64,000 nt of DNA from Xiphydria camelus (lineage: Eukaryota > Arthropoda > Insecta > Hymenoptera > Xiphydriidae), in the NCBI GenBank assembly GCA_963678675.1, contig OY783194.1:32094278-32158277 (forward strand). The letters run 5' to 3'. How positions within the stretch are numbered: the stretch's first letter is position 1; every line of letters starts with the position of its first letter. The translations under genes and the position numbers were made by a program. Positions 25,541 through 37,798 of the stretch are shown piece after piece. The notes below the pieces were generated by a model. It worked only from the letters and a program-made list of their open reading frames with translations. It was not told the origin of the DNA and did not search any database.

Positions 25541-25782
25541 AGTGATGATGGTGGTGATTGTTATGAAAAATAATAACGTCAAACACTACGTTTCGACGCG
25601 TGATCGCGTCCCTAGCCTTTTCAGGTGCGCGATTTACTGTAAGCAGCGGTAACGACATCTGCAATGTCATTCTGTAACTCTGCTGTAAAAGGTTTTAGAA
25701 TGGGTGCCTTTCATTAGGCGCAGTCGATGTCGTTAATGCTGCGCCTATGGAAAGGCAACACATAATCCAAGTCATAACCTTA

Positions 25783-25980
25783 CGAGGCTGAACTTACTCG
25801 CCAGGAAAGAAAATTCAATCACTATTATTTTATTATTCATGAACTTTTGGCCTGCATCGATATAAGACTTTATTTTAGATAAAAATGTAATCTTCAAAAA
25901 AGTATGACAAATATATAAGCTAGAAGCTCATAGGTACTGAGATGATAAGGTTTCTTTCCTGGCGAGTAAGTTTAGCCTCA
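25783..25980. mobile_element. 198-bp MITE with TA duplication
   Basis: Left end CGAGGCTGAACTTACTCGCC pairs with right end GGCGAGTAAGTTTAGCCTCA. The inverted repeats extend to about 33 bp through CAGGAAAGAAA, and TA flanks both sides. It lies upstream of SmD2 and downstream of the CPAP1 gene. Confidence 0.8.
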
Positions 25981-26435
25981 TACGATGTATTTTTTAGAAA
26001 TAAGACTGGTCGTTATTGTTAACATTTTCTTACAAAAGATAACGTTTACAAAATTCATCTAATCATTAATTAGTAGTATAGTATATGATATGGCTTACTG
26101 TAAGGCATCTACGTTTATTTGGTTCGTTCGAAAATGAAATGATTGAACCGAAGATAGGTTCGAGATTAATCAACTTACAACTTTTCAGAATAAATTTGTA
26201 CCAGTAATTGTGAGTCTCTGAGAATATGTCTTTGTAATGTAATCGAAACAAATCTCTCTATCTCTGGTTCGAACCATTTTTCGTTATTATTTGCTAATTT
26301 ACGTAACATTCGAAGTACTCAATATCAAAAAAAAGACAATTCCTATATAGCTTCACATTCCAGTTTGACGCCATATAATTATTACATCGATTAACTTCCT
26401 CGCTTTTACATTGAACCTAAAGTAAAAGTAACGCT
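25981..26435. other. 3' flank of the CPAP1 gene
   Basis: AT-rich. Probably contains the 3' UTR of the minus-strand cuticle gene. A GGTTCGAACC box near 26267 resembles a tRNA B box, but no cloverleaf can be drawn. Confidence 0.4.
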
Positions 26436-29400
26436 TTACTTGTTGCATGTGACGGTATTCCACCATTCGCACCGTTTCTTCTTCTCGCTATAAGCTGTAC
26501 CCTTAGGGCAGAGGAAGGATGATTTAACGCCATCGGTGCAATCGTGGAAAACCTAGAAATTTATTAGAATGATATTTGAGGAATTATAATGTGAACTTGC
26601 AGTCCAACAGTAAACAATCGCATTCTATGAATTAAATACATCTGTAAAAATATTTGGTTTCGTTGTTGTCAATATTATACATCGAAAGAAATAATTGCTA
26701 GTGTCAACGAAATATTTTTTTAATCAAAAACATTATGATCTTAACAATTTTTTAGAATACAGATTCTTGGTGGAAGAGTATACATGCACAGAGAAAAAGA
26801 ATTAGTTGGATCTACAAAAAATTACTTGCGCGGTCGCAAGTAATTATTTATTAACAATAATTAAATCTTTCTTCACATTAATTAAATATTGTTTTCTTGC
26901 AAGCCCATACTATTCCATATGCTTGTAAGGAAAAGCTATCAAATTGTTGTATTAATAAATTTCATTAGTATAAATAAATAATTAATTAGGACCCCGTAAG
27001 TAATTTTCAGTAGATCTAATTAATTATTTTCCTCTGTGCACATATATCAAATATTCTCTTACAGGAAGAAAACCATGACTTGATCCTAGAATGATATCAT
27101 GTTTCCGATCGAAGAAAAAATTTTGGTTGACACTAGCAATTTTTTTCTCAGTGTATGCGTACACACGGCTTCGGATAATAGTACACGATCATTTGCATCG
27201 CGTGAGAGTATCAACGACCGCGACTGCAACCATTCAAATCGCAGTTTCGTAATGCTTTCTTAACTCTTCCGAGATGTGGATAGTAATTGCGTTGCATTGC
27301 TCTCATTAAGAGTCTCGCGGATATAACCGATAGCGTTTAATCATTTAAACGCTCTGAAACACGCGTCGGCGAAACGATTGATACGCTTCTTGAGCACTCC
27401 CATCATCGTTTCGCAACGATCGAGTGATGGATAAAAGCAACATCCTCCGCGCGCCTTCTCTGTAGGTGTTTGACTATCACGCGATATCCGGGTCATCAAA
27501 TTGGGATGATCTGGATGACTCGGTAAGTATGCTATAATGCCACGATCGTCTATGAAATTACATTTGCAACATTTATTTATGTCATTTATATGACGTAAAA
27601 GGTCAGCGCGAATGGAAAATGGCGAAATGTTTCTTTCAGCCTATATTACAAATGTCGTGGAAGTGAAAAATTCAGTCATTTTCGCGGTAATAAAATGTTT
27701 AAACGGAATCACAATTGAATGGAAAATGTAGGTTTACTTAAATCCAGCATCAATCGTTGCACGAACAAAATGTAAAGCTCACCTGACACTTTGTCCCGAC
27801 GTCGGCAAACGTTCCCGCCCTCTTTCCTTCACACGAGAAACTCGTTTCCGGTAACGCATTAAGGTCCGTGTAACCGGAAGTCCTCGATATACTTCCGCGG
27901 ATTTGGGAGCTCCTTTGATAAGGTGGCGGAGCCTGTAGATGGGTCAGTGGACTCTTCATGACTTGCTGCTGCCCACGCTCCGGAGTTTTCAGCGAGTTCC
28001 TGTCTCTGGAGTTGGATTTGACGTGGCGCAAGTGACGATCGTTGAACTCTTGCAAGAATCCCTCGTAATCCGAGATTATCTACGGGGAAGAAGGGACTCG
28101 GAATTTTTTTTACAGAAATCTCAGGCGAATTTAATTAACCGAATCGATTTCTTTTTCTGTCAATACCGCCGAATAATTCAATATAACAGCGTATAAAAAC
28201 GTACAAGTTTAGCCCCGGGTCATACGTGGGAAATCGAAAGTCTCTGGAAGAATCGTCGCTGCGGTGCGACGAACTCGGTTCGTCTGTACACATTCGATTA
28301 GCATAATGTGAGAGTAAGCATACGTAGAATTTAGGATCGGCGTTGCCCTTTCATTCGTAGTGCGCCGTTTTATATTTCGTCGATTCATCCCGTCGAAATT
28401 CGTAGAGAGAGGATGAAAAATAAGGCTGCTCTCGCTCGAGGTGAAATTCCACTCAATTAAAATTACGTCGGAGCAGCGTCGAGATAATCCGTATACCTCA
28501 GGAATCAACAGCTAAGTATTTCGAAGGGATTGCGTACGTTACGCGATAGAAAAACATAAATTATAGCTTTACTAACTGAACCAAGTTACGTCATTTCTGA
28601 TTCCCACGTGATCCACACCCATTTCGACAAGTTATAGGATCCACACGTCGCGGCGAACAACTACGTACGCGATGACCGTCCAACCAATTTCGTCCGGCCG
28701 AAGAAAGTTCGGTTCACGACTCCCGAAGATTTCGAGGCGCAATTTCTCGCACGATTCTCAAATTTACGACGCACGTGCACTGAGAGAAATAATTAGGTTA
28801 AAATGACAACACGCATCTAGTTAAGCGTGCTTAGTTATTTTAACCAAAATACCGGTCAGTTGAATAAGATATACAGTTATTCCAATCAAATTTTTAGTTA
28901 TTCATGTGTAACAAGTAAAATTCCCTAAAGATAAATGTATTAGTAATAACCATTTGGTAGATACAAACGCCATTCTATTGGTAATTACCGCAATAGAATG
29001 GCTTTCATTTTCATTGAATCTTATTTGTTTTTAAATATGCGCATAGAATCCAATAAATTTCGATTTATTTTTCTCAAATTTTAATGGGTCGGCATCTGGA
29101 TATCTGGAATTACTGTTTCAAACACATATCATATTTCCGTAAGAAATTGTATGGGATTTCTAAAGGATTTTATACGGATCTATGCACTGAGAGAAAAGGT
29201 GTAGTTGAATACGAATCTAATAGAAAAATTTAGTTGAGATAAATAGAAATTGATTCACATTGAACAAAAGTCTATTTGAATTACATAAATGTTTTGCATA
29301 TCCTTTCAATCGAGTACGAACCTAGTAAAATATTTATCAAATTCAGATAGACATTTATTTTGTTCAATGTGAATAAATTCCTATTCATCTCAAATAAATG

Positions 29401-31921
29401 TTTCTGTTAGGTTTTCCCTGGGTGTGGTTTTTTACCACAATGAAATTATTTTTCTCAGTGTATGCTCGCGTATATTACATTGAGAAGCACTCACTTGATG
29501 CGAGTTGAACAGGGCGATATTGTTGATGAAGTAATCGTCGAAGGGCTCGTAAATGGCGTCCCATCGGTAATCGTGATCCCAGGAAGGAAAGTACGGTTGG
29601 CCCAGCAAATCTTCCCTCGTCGGGATCACCAGAGGCGCGACGATGGGCTTGAAGATGTGGGTTGGTCGCGTAACGGGCGGCGGTACCGACGGTACGAACT
29701 GGTGGTACTTGGTATAGCCGTATATCTGAACCGGTTTGCTGAAGCGCAGCGATTTATGGTAATTGCTCGGCAGTTTGTTGCTTCCCAGGCAACTAATAGG
29801 CGTGCGCAGGACGTAGGTCGTGTCGACGGATTTCGGATGGTTGTAGCGAACGCGTCCTTCCGGTGGCACGTATCGTCCATCGGGAGTCAGGTACACCTTC
29901 GAGTTTACATTGGATTACACAGGAGAAAAGAGTTTATTTGTAGTTAATAAATGTTTGTTTGAATATGGCAAAATAAACATTTTATCGGATCAAATACATT
30001 TTCGTTAACTATTACGACATTTATTTGGCACAATTTGATCCTTTGAGGCAATCATTTGGATGAAATAAACATTGTAATAATTAATATGTATTTTAGCGTC
30101 CTGACGAATTTTTTATTTCGTCGTACTTGAAATTACATTTATTAACTATTAATAAACTGTCTTCTCGGTGATAAGATTGCAGAATGGACCTCAGTTTTTT
30201 TTAGATGTGACTATTAATACGGCCATTAGTAGGTGTGAGATACCTTAATGGTTTCGGGCATTGATGAAACGACTTGAGGATGCTTGTGAACATGACGGGC
30301 ATCGAGAACGACACCATCGGGAATGGTGATGCCATCCTTGTTCAGTCGATTAAGCGCTAGACGATCTGTCCTGAAAGCCTCTTCCGGGATTTTACCTCCC
30401 AGTGCTGGTAACACTTGCTCTCTGTAGATCTGGCGTTTTTGCTGTGGCAGAACGATCACCGAGAAAAAAATGTTCAGTCCATGCGAATCGAAGGAATAAG
30501 AACGTTTTCTCGCTCTTGAACACTATATCAGTGCAATTTACATCGTAAACTCGAGCTTTACGCACCGTTTACCATTAGACGTTTACTGGCGGTCTATTAT
30601 TTCAAAGCCGATGGTTAAAATGTCGTAATAGTAGAGATACCTGGTATATGCAATTAATTCTACCAAGAAATATAGGAAGGAAATATTAATGCATAACTGC
30701 TTTAAAATTTATCGACGAATTTTAGAATTTATAATTATTTTGCTCTCTTAAATCTCTCATACTGGTGATTCACTTGACGTGCGTATTAATTAATCAATCA
30801 GTTTAAAGGTGAACTGATAAATCAACGGTAATCAAAACGCAAACAAATTGCGTATAATTTATGTTAACGCACGTTACACGAAATGATACGCCGAGAAATA
30901 GTTTTAATTAGGACACACAGGCGGTTGTTAATGTAGTCGAGAATTTACAATCTTCTAGTTTCTCTGAGTGAGACTAGGACGAATAGTCGAAGTAGCAGAT
31001 TAATTAAAGTACAGATCGCTCGATAGCTACAAAATCTACGATTCTTTTAAGCCGAGATGACATTTTTTAGATTTATGTATATCGCGGCGATGTAATCATC
31101 CATCTCGAGAAATTTGAGAAACCTGGTTGACGTCTGTTTTAATAAGATTGAAATATCTGGCTTGAAGTATAATCTAATAAAATTCATTTATCGTGAGATG
31201 TTTGAATTTCTCTTTTACCTCTGTAAAGATTTGCATATTCTTAACTGTCATTCGAAATGAATAAGTAAATAAGTGAACACAGCTGAACCAGAAACGCTCG
31301 CGTTATACGAAAGAAGAAGGCGATTATTTTCGGATATCAGTGATTTTATGTTGAAAGACATTATTTCCCCCATAGAATTGACGATATCTCGGTATTCCCG
31401 TGAGATTTTCTGAATAAATTAGTGATTTTTGGAATCAGCATGAACAAATATATCGAATAGGATAGTCGAGAATTAAGGTGTTCGGAGATATCTATTCTTC
31501 CGAAAATCTTAATATTTTTTCAAATTTCCGCGAAATTCAAGATTTCTGGAATCGATCGCTCAACCACTTTATCATATGTATTTTTTTGTGCTGATCATGA
31601 CAAACACGGTTGTAAGGCCGATGTCTCGAAGGAATATGAAATATCAACGATTTTTTGTAGAATTAAATAATTTTTTCATTAGAAACCATCGACATCTCGG
31701 TGCTCTCTTGGACTTTTTTTAATAGACTTATTATTTTCAGAATCAGCACGAGAAAATACGTCAGAATTAAGATAGCCTTTCCCGTATGTTCATTGAAAAA
31801 AAAACCTTAATTCATCGTAGTACATGTAGAATCAAAGACGAACCTTTTCAGCACCGACGTAAAGAAATCCAACCAGGATCAGCGCCAGCCGAAACCAGCG
31901 TCTTCTCTCGCTCCTCTTCAT
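26436..31921 (-). CDS. CPAP1-type cuticular protein with one C-terminal chitin-binding domain
   Basis: Secreted cuticle protein of the CPAP1 class (cuticular protein analogous to peritrophins, one ChtBD2). Exons on the minus strand: 31844-31921, 30244-30441, 29495-29896, 27783-28079, 26436-26552, giving 363 residues. All introns are in phase 0. The signal peptide is 1-24 (MKRSERRRWFR then LALILVGFLYVGA). I chose this ATG over an upstream in-frame one because it places the hydrophobic core correctly. The middle is low-complexity and tyrosine/proline-rich (VYLTPDGRYVPPEGRVRYNH; HLQAPPPYQRSSQIRGS). The chitin-binding domain spans about 309-361 with cysteines at 309, 324, 330, 340, 353 and 361 and the CEWWNTVTC ending typical of CPAP1. 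The domain is split by the last intron. The exon 1 donor (AAG/GTTCGT) is weak. I cannot assign a CPAP1 subgroup. Confidence 0.88.
26789..27043. mobile_element. MITE in CPAP1 intron 4
   Basis: Left CACAGAGAAAAAGAATTAGT and right ATTAATTATTTTCCTCTGTG form inverted termini, and ACTTGCG / CGTAAGT lie further in. Fragments of the same family occur near 3000-3105 and 38325-38380. Confidence 0.7.
29190..29425. mobile_element. Family B MITE in CPAP1 intron 3
   Basis: GTGTAGTTGAATACGAATCT at the left. Long internal inverted arms: TTCACATTGAACAAAAGTCT against AGACATTTATTTTGTTCAAT. Close to the copies at 11405 and 15545. Confidence 0.75.
29928..30172. mobile_element. Family A MITE in CPAP1 intron 2
   Basis: Begins AGTTTATTTGTAGTTAATAA and ends ATTAACTATTAATAAACTGT, an inverted terminal pair. 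Full-length copy of about 245 bp. Confidence 0.8.
31330..31780. repeat. Diverged family D-like repeat in CPAP1 intron 1
   Basis: Two loosely repeated segments with GATATCTCGG / GACATCTCGG, GGAATCAGCATGA / AGAATCAGCACGA and TCTGGAATCGATCG. They recall the dimer at 8190-8780. The rest of intron 1 (30.5-31.3 kb) is plain AT-rich DNA. Confidence 0.45.
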
Positions 31922-32694
31922 TCCGAGAAGTCTAGAATCCCATCGGCGAATTACGTTGACATCTTTCCATCGATTACTCTCTCCGCGAAGCTCCTTCCTC
32001 CTTTCCCGCCTACGAAATCCATATGAGAAAAAGAAATAAAGACGCCCGTTGCATCCTTTCACTGACCGAAGATTCGGCACTCGTTCGTAACCGAGGTCAG
32101 GAGGTCAGAAGAGAAGTTGCCGTGTAGCATGCGTATCATTATCGATCTAAAAGATCGGAAAGCTCCGATAATAATTGATGGACGGATAAGGATTGCATCA
32201 TCGTTGCATGCTCCGAACAATGGATCGACCCAAAAATTACGCGACTCATCCCACGTTGATCGGCGCACGGTACGCTTTAATTAATGTCTACGCACAAAGT
32301 AGAATATTAGAACTTCGAAACAGGGCGTTACATAATTACTCAATGTATAAACTGGCGCGTCCCTATACTCTTCTGCTCTTGTATAATGGAATTCAAAAAA
32401 AAAATCGTAGCGTTTTGAATCGCGACCAATCGTCCGGCAGAAGGAGTCCTGCTAATTGTGTTCGCGTAATAACGTTGCCACTCTCTGGAAGGAGTCTACT
32501 TAATTGATAATGGTCAAGTGTAAACGGGTTTCCGGACGGCTAATTTGCCACGGTTGCGAAGCATCTAATGGTAAACACAGCGGACGTCGGAGCAGTCATA
32601 ACACTCTTTGAGTCATTGCCCAACAGACGGAGCTTCCAAATAGTTCTGCTTCGAGGAGTATCCTGATAGACTTGTATGATCGTCACGATATTTA
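31922..32694. other. Upstream region of the CPAP1 gene
   Basis: Would contain its 5' UTR and promoter. No plus-strand exon is convincing. Confidence 0.35.
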
Positions 32695-32938
32695 TACAGG
32701 GAAAGGAATAAATCGTAGCATTTTTACCAAGATTGTGATCAATTTCGGAGCGAGGCCAATTTATGATAAGGATAATTACAATTTGAGTAAAAATTGCAAC
32801 AACACGCTTTAGTCAAAATTACAGCATCTTCTATAAATTGTACTATAATTTTTCCTAAAATTATAGCAATAAATTGGCCTTGTCCTAAAATTTACCATAA
32901 ATTCTATAAGCGCTACAATTAATTTTTTTCCGTGTACA
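32695..32938. mobile_element. Inverted-repeat element
   Basis: TACAGGGAAAGGAATAAATC at the left pairs imperfectly with ATTAATTTTTTTCCGTGTA at the right. Inside, AATTGGCCT and AGGCCAATT are inverted. MITE-like. Confidence 0.55.
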
Positions 32939-34522
32939 AACTACAATAATCGATCTTAATAAAAAATAGGTACCGTTAATAATAAAGTTGCAGTATCTGG
33001 ATAAGTAAGCGCGTTATTCACGCACCGTGCTACCGCGATCGTCATCGTCCGTGCCTCGCGCGCGGGAAAGAGAATATCCGGCTAGAGAGAATCTCAATTC
33101 AAAGATTGACACCTACTCGAAATATCTCAAGTTACGTTTACGACGGTGGCAACCATTAGACAACTTTTGCCCTGTTGGCTAATTCAATCGTGAGTCGAGA
33201 AACTTTCCTCGATTAATTCATCGCTGGTCCACATAATTCGGAGCCCGAGCACCTTGAAATCTCTCGATATCGGAAATATCATCTTTGATCGCGATCATCT
33301 CGTTCGATCCTCTGGAACTATTATAATTTGTACCATCGAGAAAGCTGTACCATTATAACGCCCAACAATGTGAACCATCGAAATATGTACGGCTTAAGAT
33401 TGCCTCAAAGTGATTGGCATAAAAAAAAAGAGTGCCAAACAACGCGAGAGCGTCTTCGCGCCGCGAGTGAAATATCGCGCGCGTTACAGCCGAGCACAAT
33501 CGAGCCCGGATTCCTTTCCGTTCGTTTTTTACGCAAGGTCCAGTGGCGTAACGCCGAAACGTTTCGTTGGACGCCCGACAAATAATTCCGCCGCGAAACC
33601 CCTCTGCACGACGAAAGAGCGTAGCGACGGCGGCGCCGGTGAAGGTGCAAAAAAATCGTACTCTCCAACTTGTCGGTCGGTATAACGTAACGACCCTTCG
33701 TACATAGTTGCAGCTTTACTTCGCAGCGGGGAACGTGTGCCTGTTACTTCAGCCTACATATTCGCGCTTGCCGTATCCGCATTACGCAATTGCTCCAGAC
33801 GATCTCTTTCTCCGTCTCTCTTTCTCTCGATCCGCATGCATATGTATACTCGCGTGCGCTCGTGTGCACGCGAAGCGCGAGTGCACCCGCTAAAGATGCA
33901 CGGGTATCAAAAAACGTAAGTAGAACCCGACTCGCGGAAGAGCCTCGCCTATCGCGGGGCAAGCGCCTCTCTCCCGATCTCTCGCATCGGGTTCCTTCTC
34001 ATTTCACCGAGAGGGAAGGTGCAGCGGAGTGCATCGCGTCGATTTCCGCTCGCCCGGTGAGAACGGGGAGCGCCTACGCCGCGCCGCCTTCCACTTATCC
34101 CCGTCGTCGTCCCGTCGATCCAGGAATGTTGCGGAAGATCATGGTGCGCGCGGGAATTATTCGTGTCGTTGCGAAATGATTAACGTAACTTGATATTTTT
34201 TTTGCTGATATATGGGGAAGTGGGGCTAAAAGTGCTGGAGGTAACAAGTTTCATTCGACGGATTTTCGTGAATAAGCTGTCTCGTTTATTCGCAATCGGC
34301 GTTCTCTGGCAGCTGCCGCATACGAAGACTATCTTTACGTAACGCAATTATCAAATAGTCAATTATTCTTTAAGATTAGCCGAATGGTACTTTTTACTCT
34401 GCGATATTTTTAGTCCAACTTTATCCTGCTTTGAACTACTAATTTTTTTTTAATTTTTCAAGACCGAAAATCAATTGTAAGGTAAGAAAAGCACGATGTA
34501 TTTTCTTGATTTCACATATGTA
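32939..34522. other. Gene-poor intergenic DNA with CpG-rich middle
   Basis: About 33.4-34.15 kb is CpG-rich with overlapping frames in several registers and no recognisable protein. The remainder is AT-rich. Confidence 0.4.
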
Positions 34523-34620
34523 TTAAGAGGCCGACACACCCGCCTGGAAATGTCGCGGCTGCAAAGATATATTTCCAACATGGTGCATAAGAACCTTTTG
34601 TATTTTCGCCACCACACTTA

Positions 34621-34738
34621 AAAAACATAAATCTAGGGCCCTACAGAAAAAAAAAACATACATTTCTGAGCTCGCCGATTGATTACAACAAAGAAATTTA
34701 TGTTTTTTTTTCTATAGGGCCCTAGATTTATGTTTTTT
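34621..34738. mobile_element. Hairpin element inside the TTAA element
   Basis: AAACATAAATCTAGGGCCCT and its reverse complement AGGGCCCTAGATTTATGTTT form about 40-bp arms around a short loop. The opposite arm of the host element lacks this segment, which shows it is an insertion. Confidence 0.75.
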
Positions 34739-34807
34739 AAGGGCCGGTTTTACAAACGGGTATAAACGCGGTATAGCGGTATAACGCTTCATGCTGGTTC
34801 TCAGTAT

Positions 34808-35143
34808 AGGGCGATTGGGTAACTGCACAAAACAGATAGAGTGCCATCTGTGGCACGCACCAAGCATTAAGCAGATGCCCGTGGTATTAGCGCTGTTTAC
34901 ACGTTATTTTGGATAATAATTGAAGTGTTTTACCTATGAGATTTAATCAACATGGCCTCAATTATAATAGTATGTGGATTTCAAAGCATTCAAATAAATT
35001 CTTTCCGTGGAAAATCGTTATCAAAAGGTAAATACAAGCAGCGCCACCAAGCTGGGTTTCTTGGCGAAACTTGGATGTACATTCTCTATATGTACACGTG
35101 TAACACAAACAAAAGCTACGTTTGTGGAAGTATGCTAGAGCCC
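34808..35143. mobile_element. 336-bp mobile element, copy 1
   Basis: Starts AGGGCGATTGGGTAACTGCA and ends GTATGCTAGAGCCC, flanked by TAT on both sides. Nearly identical to 60962-61296. The frame beginning MASIIIVCGFQSIQ lies inside and is conserved only because the element is. No recognised transposase. Confidence 0.75.
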
Positions 35144-35176
35144 TATAGCGCTACACGGCGTTTATACGGTGTTTGT

Positions 35177-35221
35177 GGTGTGTGTGTGTGTGTGTGTATG
35201 TGTGTGTGTGTGTGTGTGTGT
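35177..35221. repeat. TG microsatellite
   Basis: Nearly pure TG dinucleotide run with one TA interruption, inside the right arm of the TTAA element. Confidence 0.9.
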
Positions 35222-35292
35222 AAAACCGGCCCTAAGTGTGGTGGCGAAAATACAAAAAGTTCTTATGCACCATGTTGGAAATATGTATATCT

Positions 35293-35296
<4 letters not shown>

Positions 35297-35338
<42 letters not shown>
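35297..35338. repeat. GA microsatellite
   Basis: Pure AG dinucleotide run that interrupts the right terminal repeat of the TTAA element. Confidence 0.9.
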
Positions 35339-35340
<2 letters not shown>

Positions 35341-35741
35341 GCGACATTTCCAGGCGGGTGTGTTGACCTCTTAACCCAAATCGCATATAAGAATGATTCA
35401 TACGAACTTCAACCTCCAAATTATGGTTACCGAGGGAGTATTCTATATTTGGAAAACTCTCTCTCGCGTCGCCCACACTGGAATAAATATTATAACGTGG
35501 ACATTGAACAGAATCTTTCGCGTTGCCCCGTCCTCGAGCAATAATTTCGTACCGATTCGGTTTTCTCATTATTTTCTTTTATTACAGATCAGAATAATTT
35601 GAACAAAATTATTTGTCCCTTCTTTTCATTTCTTTTCCTTTCTCCATTTTCATTCTTCGAGCATTCTTTCATTTTTCATTTTCGACTTTATTTCAGCTGT
35701 AAAAACCATATTTAAAAAACGCAGCTACGTTACAATCGCGT

Positions 35742-35970
35742 TGTGAGACAATCTCTCTCACACTCATTGCTTGTCATAAGCGCGTCTCTCTTGTGTCTCG
35801 ATGACGTCACAAAGTTTCAAAGAGAAACGCGCTTATTAATAATTAATAGTGAATAATTATCTTTTCGTTCACTTTCCTTTTCGCGTGATTTTAAACATGT
35901 GTACAAACTACAAATATGATTACGAATTTGATTTAAAAATATGAATACCTTTCTTATTAGAAGACCGAAT
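35742..35970. repeat. TGACGTCA-containing repeat, copy 2
   Basis: CACTCATTGCTTGTCATAAG, then CGCGTCTCTC and a TGACGTCA (35802-35809), then AGAGAAACGCGCTTA. Matches the copies at 5530 and 39228 over about 200 bp. Confidence 0.75.
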
Positions 35971-36559
35971 TAAAGTCCCGGATAAGGTATAATCTCCGCT
36001 GCGATCCGCCGATAACGCCGCCTCTCCTAACGTCTCTCACCGCTCGACGGCTTCGCTATAATTACGGAGCAGATCCGTCATTTAATTGATCGTGAAAGCT
36101 GCAGGGCACGGAACGGACAAAAGCGTTTCGGTCGATCTCGAGAGGCGAGGACCGCGGCGGATTACGCAAATACCATCTTTGCCCCGGAGCGATGCACGCG
36201 ACAGACCCGGGCCGCGCGATCTGGGGCAGTATTCTTGGGGAATTGGGTAAGCTTTGTGGGGGAAAAAATGGACCGAGCGCGCGAGACTTTCCGTCCTGCC
36301 CTTGGCTCTTTTTACCGTTCGAATATCTCCGTCCCACGACTCCACCGCCGCGGAGATCTGGATCGGAGCGAAAAAGAGCCGCAAGCCCGCCCGCGAGAAC
36401 CTTTGTAGTCTTGGTTTCGCGGGTAGACGTGCCGCGATTGTTTCGTGATTATATATAGATCAATCTCGAGAGAGGGTTCCCTTCACGAAATCCCGTGATC
36501 CGTCTCTGAGCAAAAGAGCGCGAAGACGGAATCTCGTTCAGAAACGACTATAGACGTAC
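35971..36559. other. CpG-rich intergenic DNA
   Basis: GC-rich with overlapping frames; no conserved exon recognised. Confidence 0.35.
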
Positions 36560-36785
36560 ACCGGAAAGAGAGATTTGTATTTTTAATATACTTTTATTGT
36601 ATATAAAGCTTTTTTCCAATACGTGATCATAAAAATTAATATACTCCGTAATTAGTAAAATTAATATATTTCCTTATGAAATTTCCCTTGTAAACTTCAT
36701 AACGGAGTATATTAATTTTCGTAATCACGTATCAGATAAAAGCTTCATATACAATTATATTAAATTGAATACAAATCTTTTTCAC
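36560..36785. mobile_element. Inverted-repeat element
   Basis: AATTAATATACTCCGT and ACGGAGTATATTAATT pair across the centre. ACGTGATCATAA / GTAATCACGT and ATTTGTATT / AATACAAAT pair further out. MITE-like. Confidence 0.7.
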
Positions 36786-37628
36786 GGTGTAGAATGGATG
36801 TATGCGGAACGCGCGAGCATCACGCGCCGCGGCTTCGAGCAGTGGCGTCACGCTCACAATCAGTTACACGCGAGGATGAGAGCGCATCTCGTGATCGCGT
36901 TATCGTGATGTCTCTTCTAATGGAGAAATGTGTTCCGAGGTCGTATCGTTCTTGCGGATCTACTACTCGTCGTTCTTCGCGTGGGAGTCGGAGGAGCGGA
37001 GGTACACTTTACATTGCTCAATGGAGCGTCTTGCCGAGCTTTTTGCTGCACTGGGAGGAAAAGTTGCTGGTGTGAAAAAAATGCTTTCTCCAATCAAACG
37101 AATTATATAATTTCATGATCAGGCTATGTCTTTCTTTTCGCGCGAGACGCCCGAGATTGCAGAAGACAACGCAGTATAATGCAAATATAGGAAGGAAACG
37201 AGACCCTTTTCGTACTTTACGCAATTTCCTGTAGACTCTGTCGATCCTGAAAAGGGGGACAGAAAAAAAAAGAGGATATTTCGCCAAGAATCCCGAACAA
37301 TGACACGCTGACCGTCCATCTCTCCCCGCTGCGAGTTCGCACTCTCACCTCCTTTCTTTTCCTCCGGCAGCGAGTGACCGTTGCCCGCTTCCGCTTTGGA
37401 TCGTACAAGATGAGCTGCGGCGGATCGCATTAAAGTTATATTGGCGTTAACGCAAGTTTAAGCGTTTGATTTCACTTTGGTCGCCGTAAAGCGCGCCCTG
37501 TTCAATTTTAAGTATACGGATCATTAATCTTTCCAGCGATAGAAGCGATTGAAAGATTGACAGCGAGTGTAATTTGACGATAACCCAACCGATTTGCGGT
37601 TCTGTACGCGAATAACGCTTCTCGATAA
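36786..37628. other. Intergenic, no gene seen
   Basis: Mixed composition with short overlapping frames on both strands and no recognisable protein or exon structure. Confidence 0.35.
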
Positions 37629-37798
37629 GTATATCGATACCTTACTTTGAAAACCTCGTAAGTGCGATTTTTGACAAAAATGCCATTTATAGCTTACTGT
37701 GTTCAGATTTTAAACCTTAACGCGGTAAGCTATAAATTGCATTTTTGTCAAAAATTGCACTTACGAGGTTTTCAAACCAAAGTAAGGTATCGATATAC
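37629..37798. mobile_element. Long palindromic foldback element
   Basis: GTATATCGATACCTTACTTT at the left is the reverse complement of the right end AAGTAAGGTATCGATATAC. The arms are about 70 bp and pair almost perfectly (CTCGTAAGTGC, TTTTTGACAAAAATG), with a loop of about 28 bp. The longest tight hairpin in the window. Confidence 0.85.

Larger units (their letters stand above)
34527..35370. mobile_element. 844-bp TTAA-flanked (piggyBac-like) non-autonomous element, nested
   Basis: TTAA at 34523-34526 and 35371-35374. Left end GAGGCCGACACACCCGCCTG pairs with the right end CAGGCGGGTGTGTTGACCTC. The arms stay inverted through CGCCACCACACTTA and GGGCCGGTTTTA, about 150 bp in total. It has been invaded or expanded by a hairpin element (34621-34738), a 336-bp element (34808-35143), a TG run and a GA run. 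Confidence 0.8.

Noticed and set aside
26255..26280. tRNA-like GGTTCGAACC box
   Set aside because: No acceptor, D or anticodon stems can be formed on either strand.
34952..35374. 140-codon frame as a gene
   Set aside because: It runs through a mobile element, a TG run and a GA run; only the first part is conserved, because the element exists twice.
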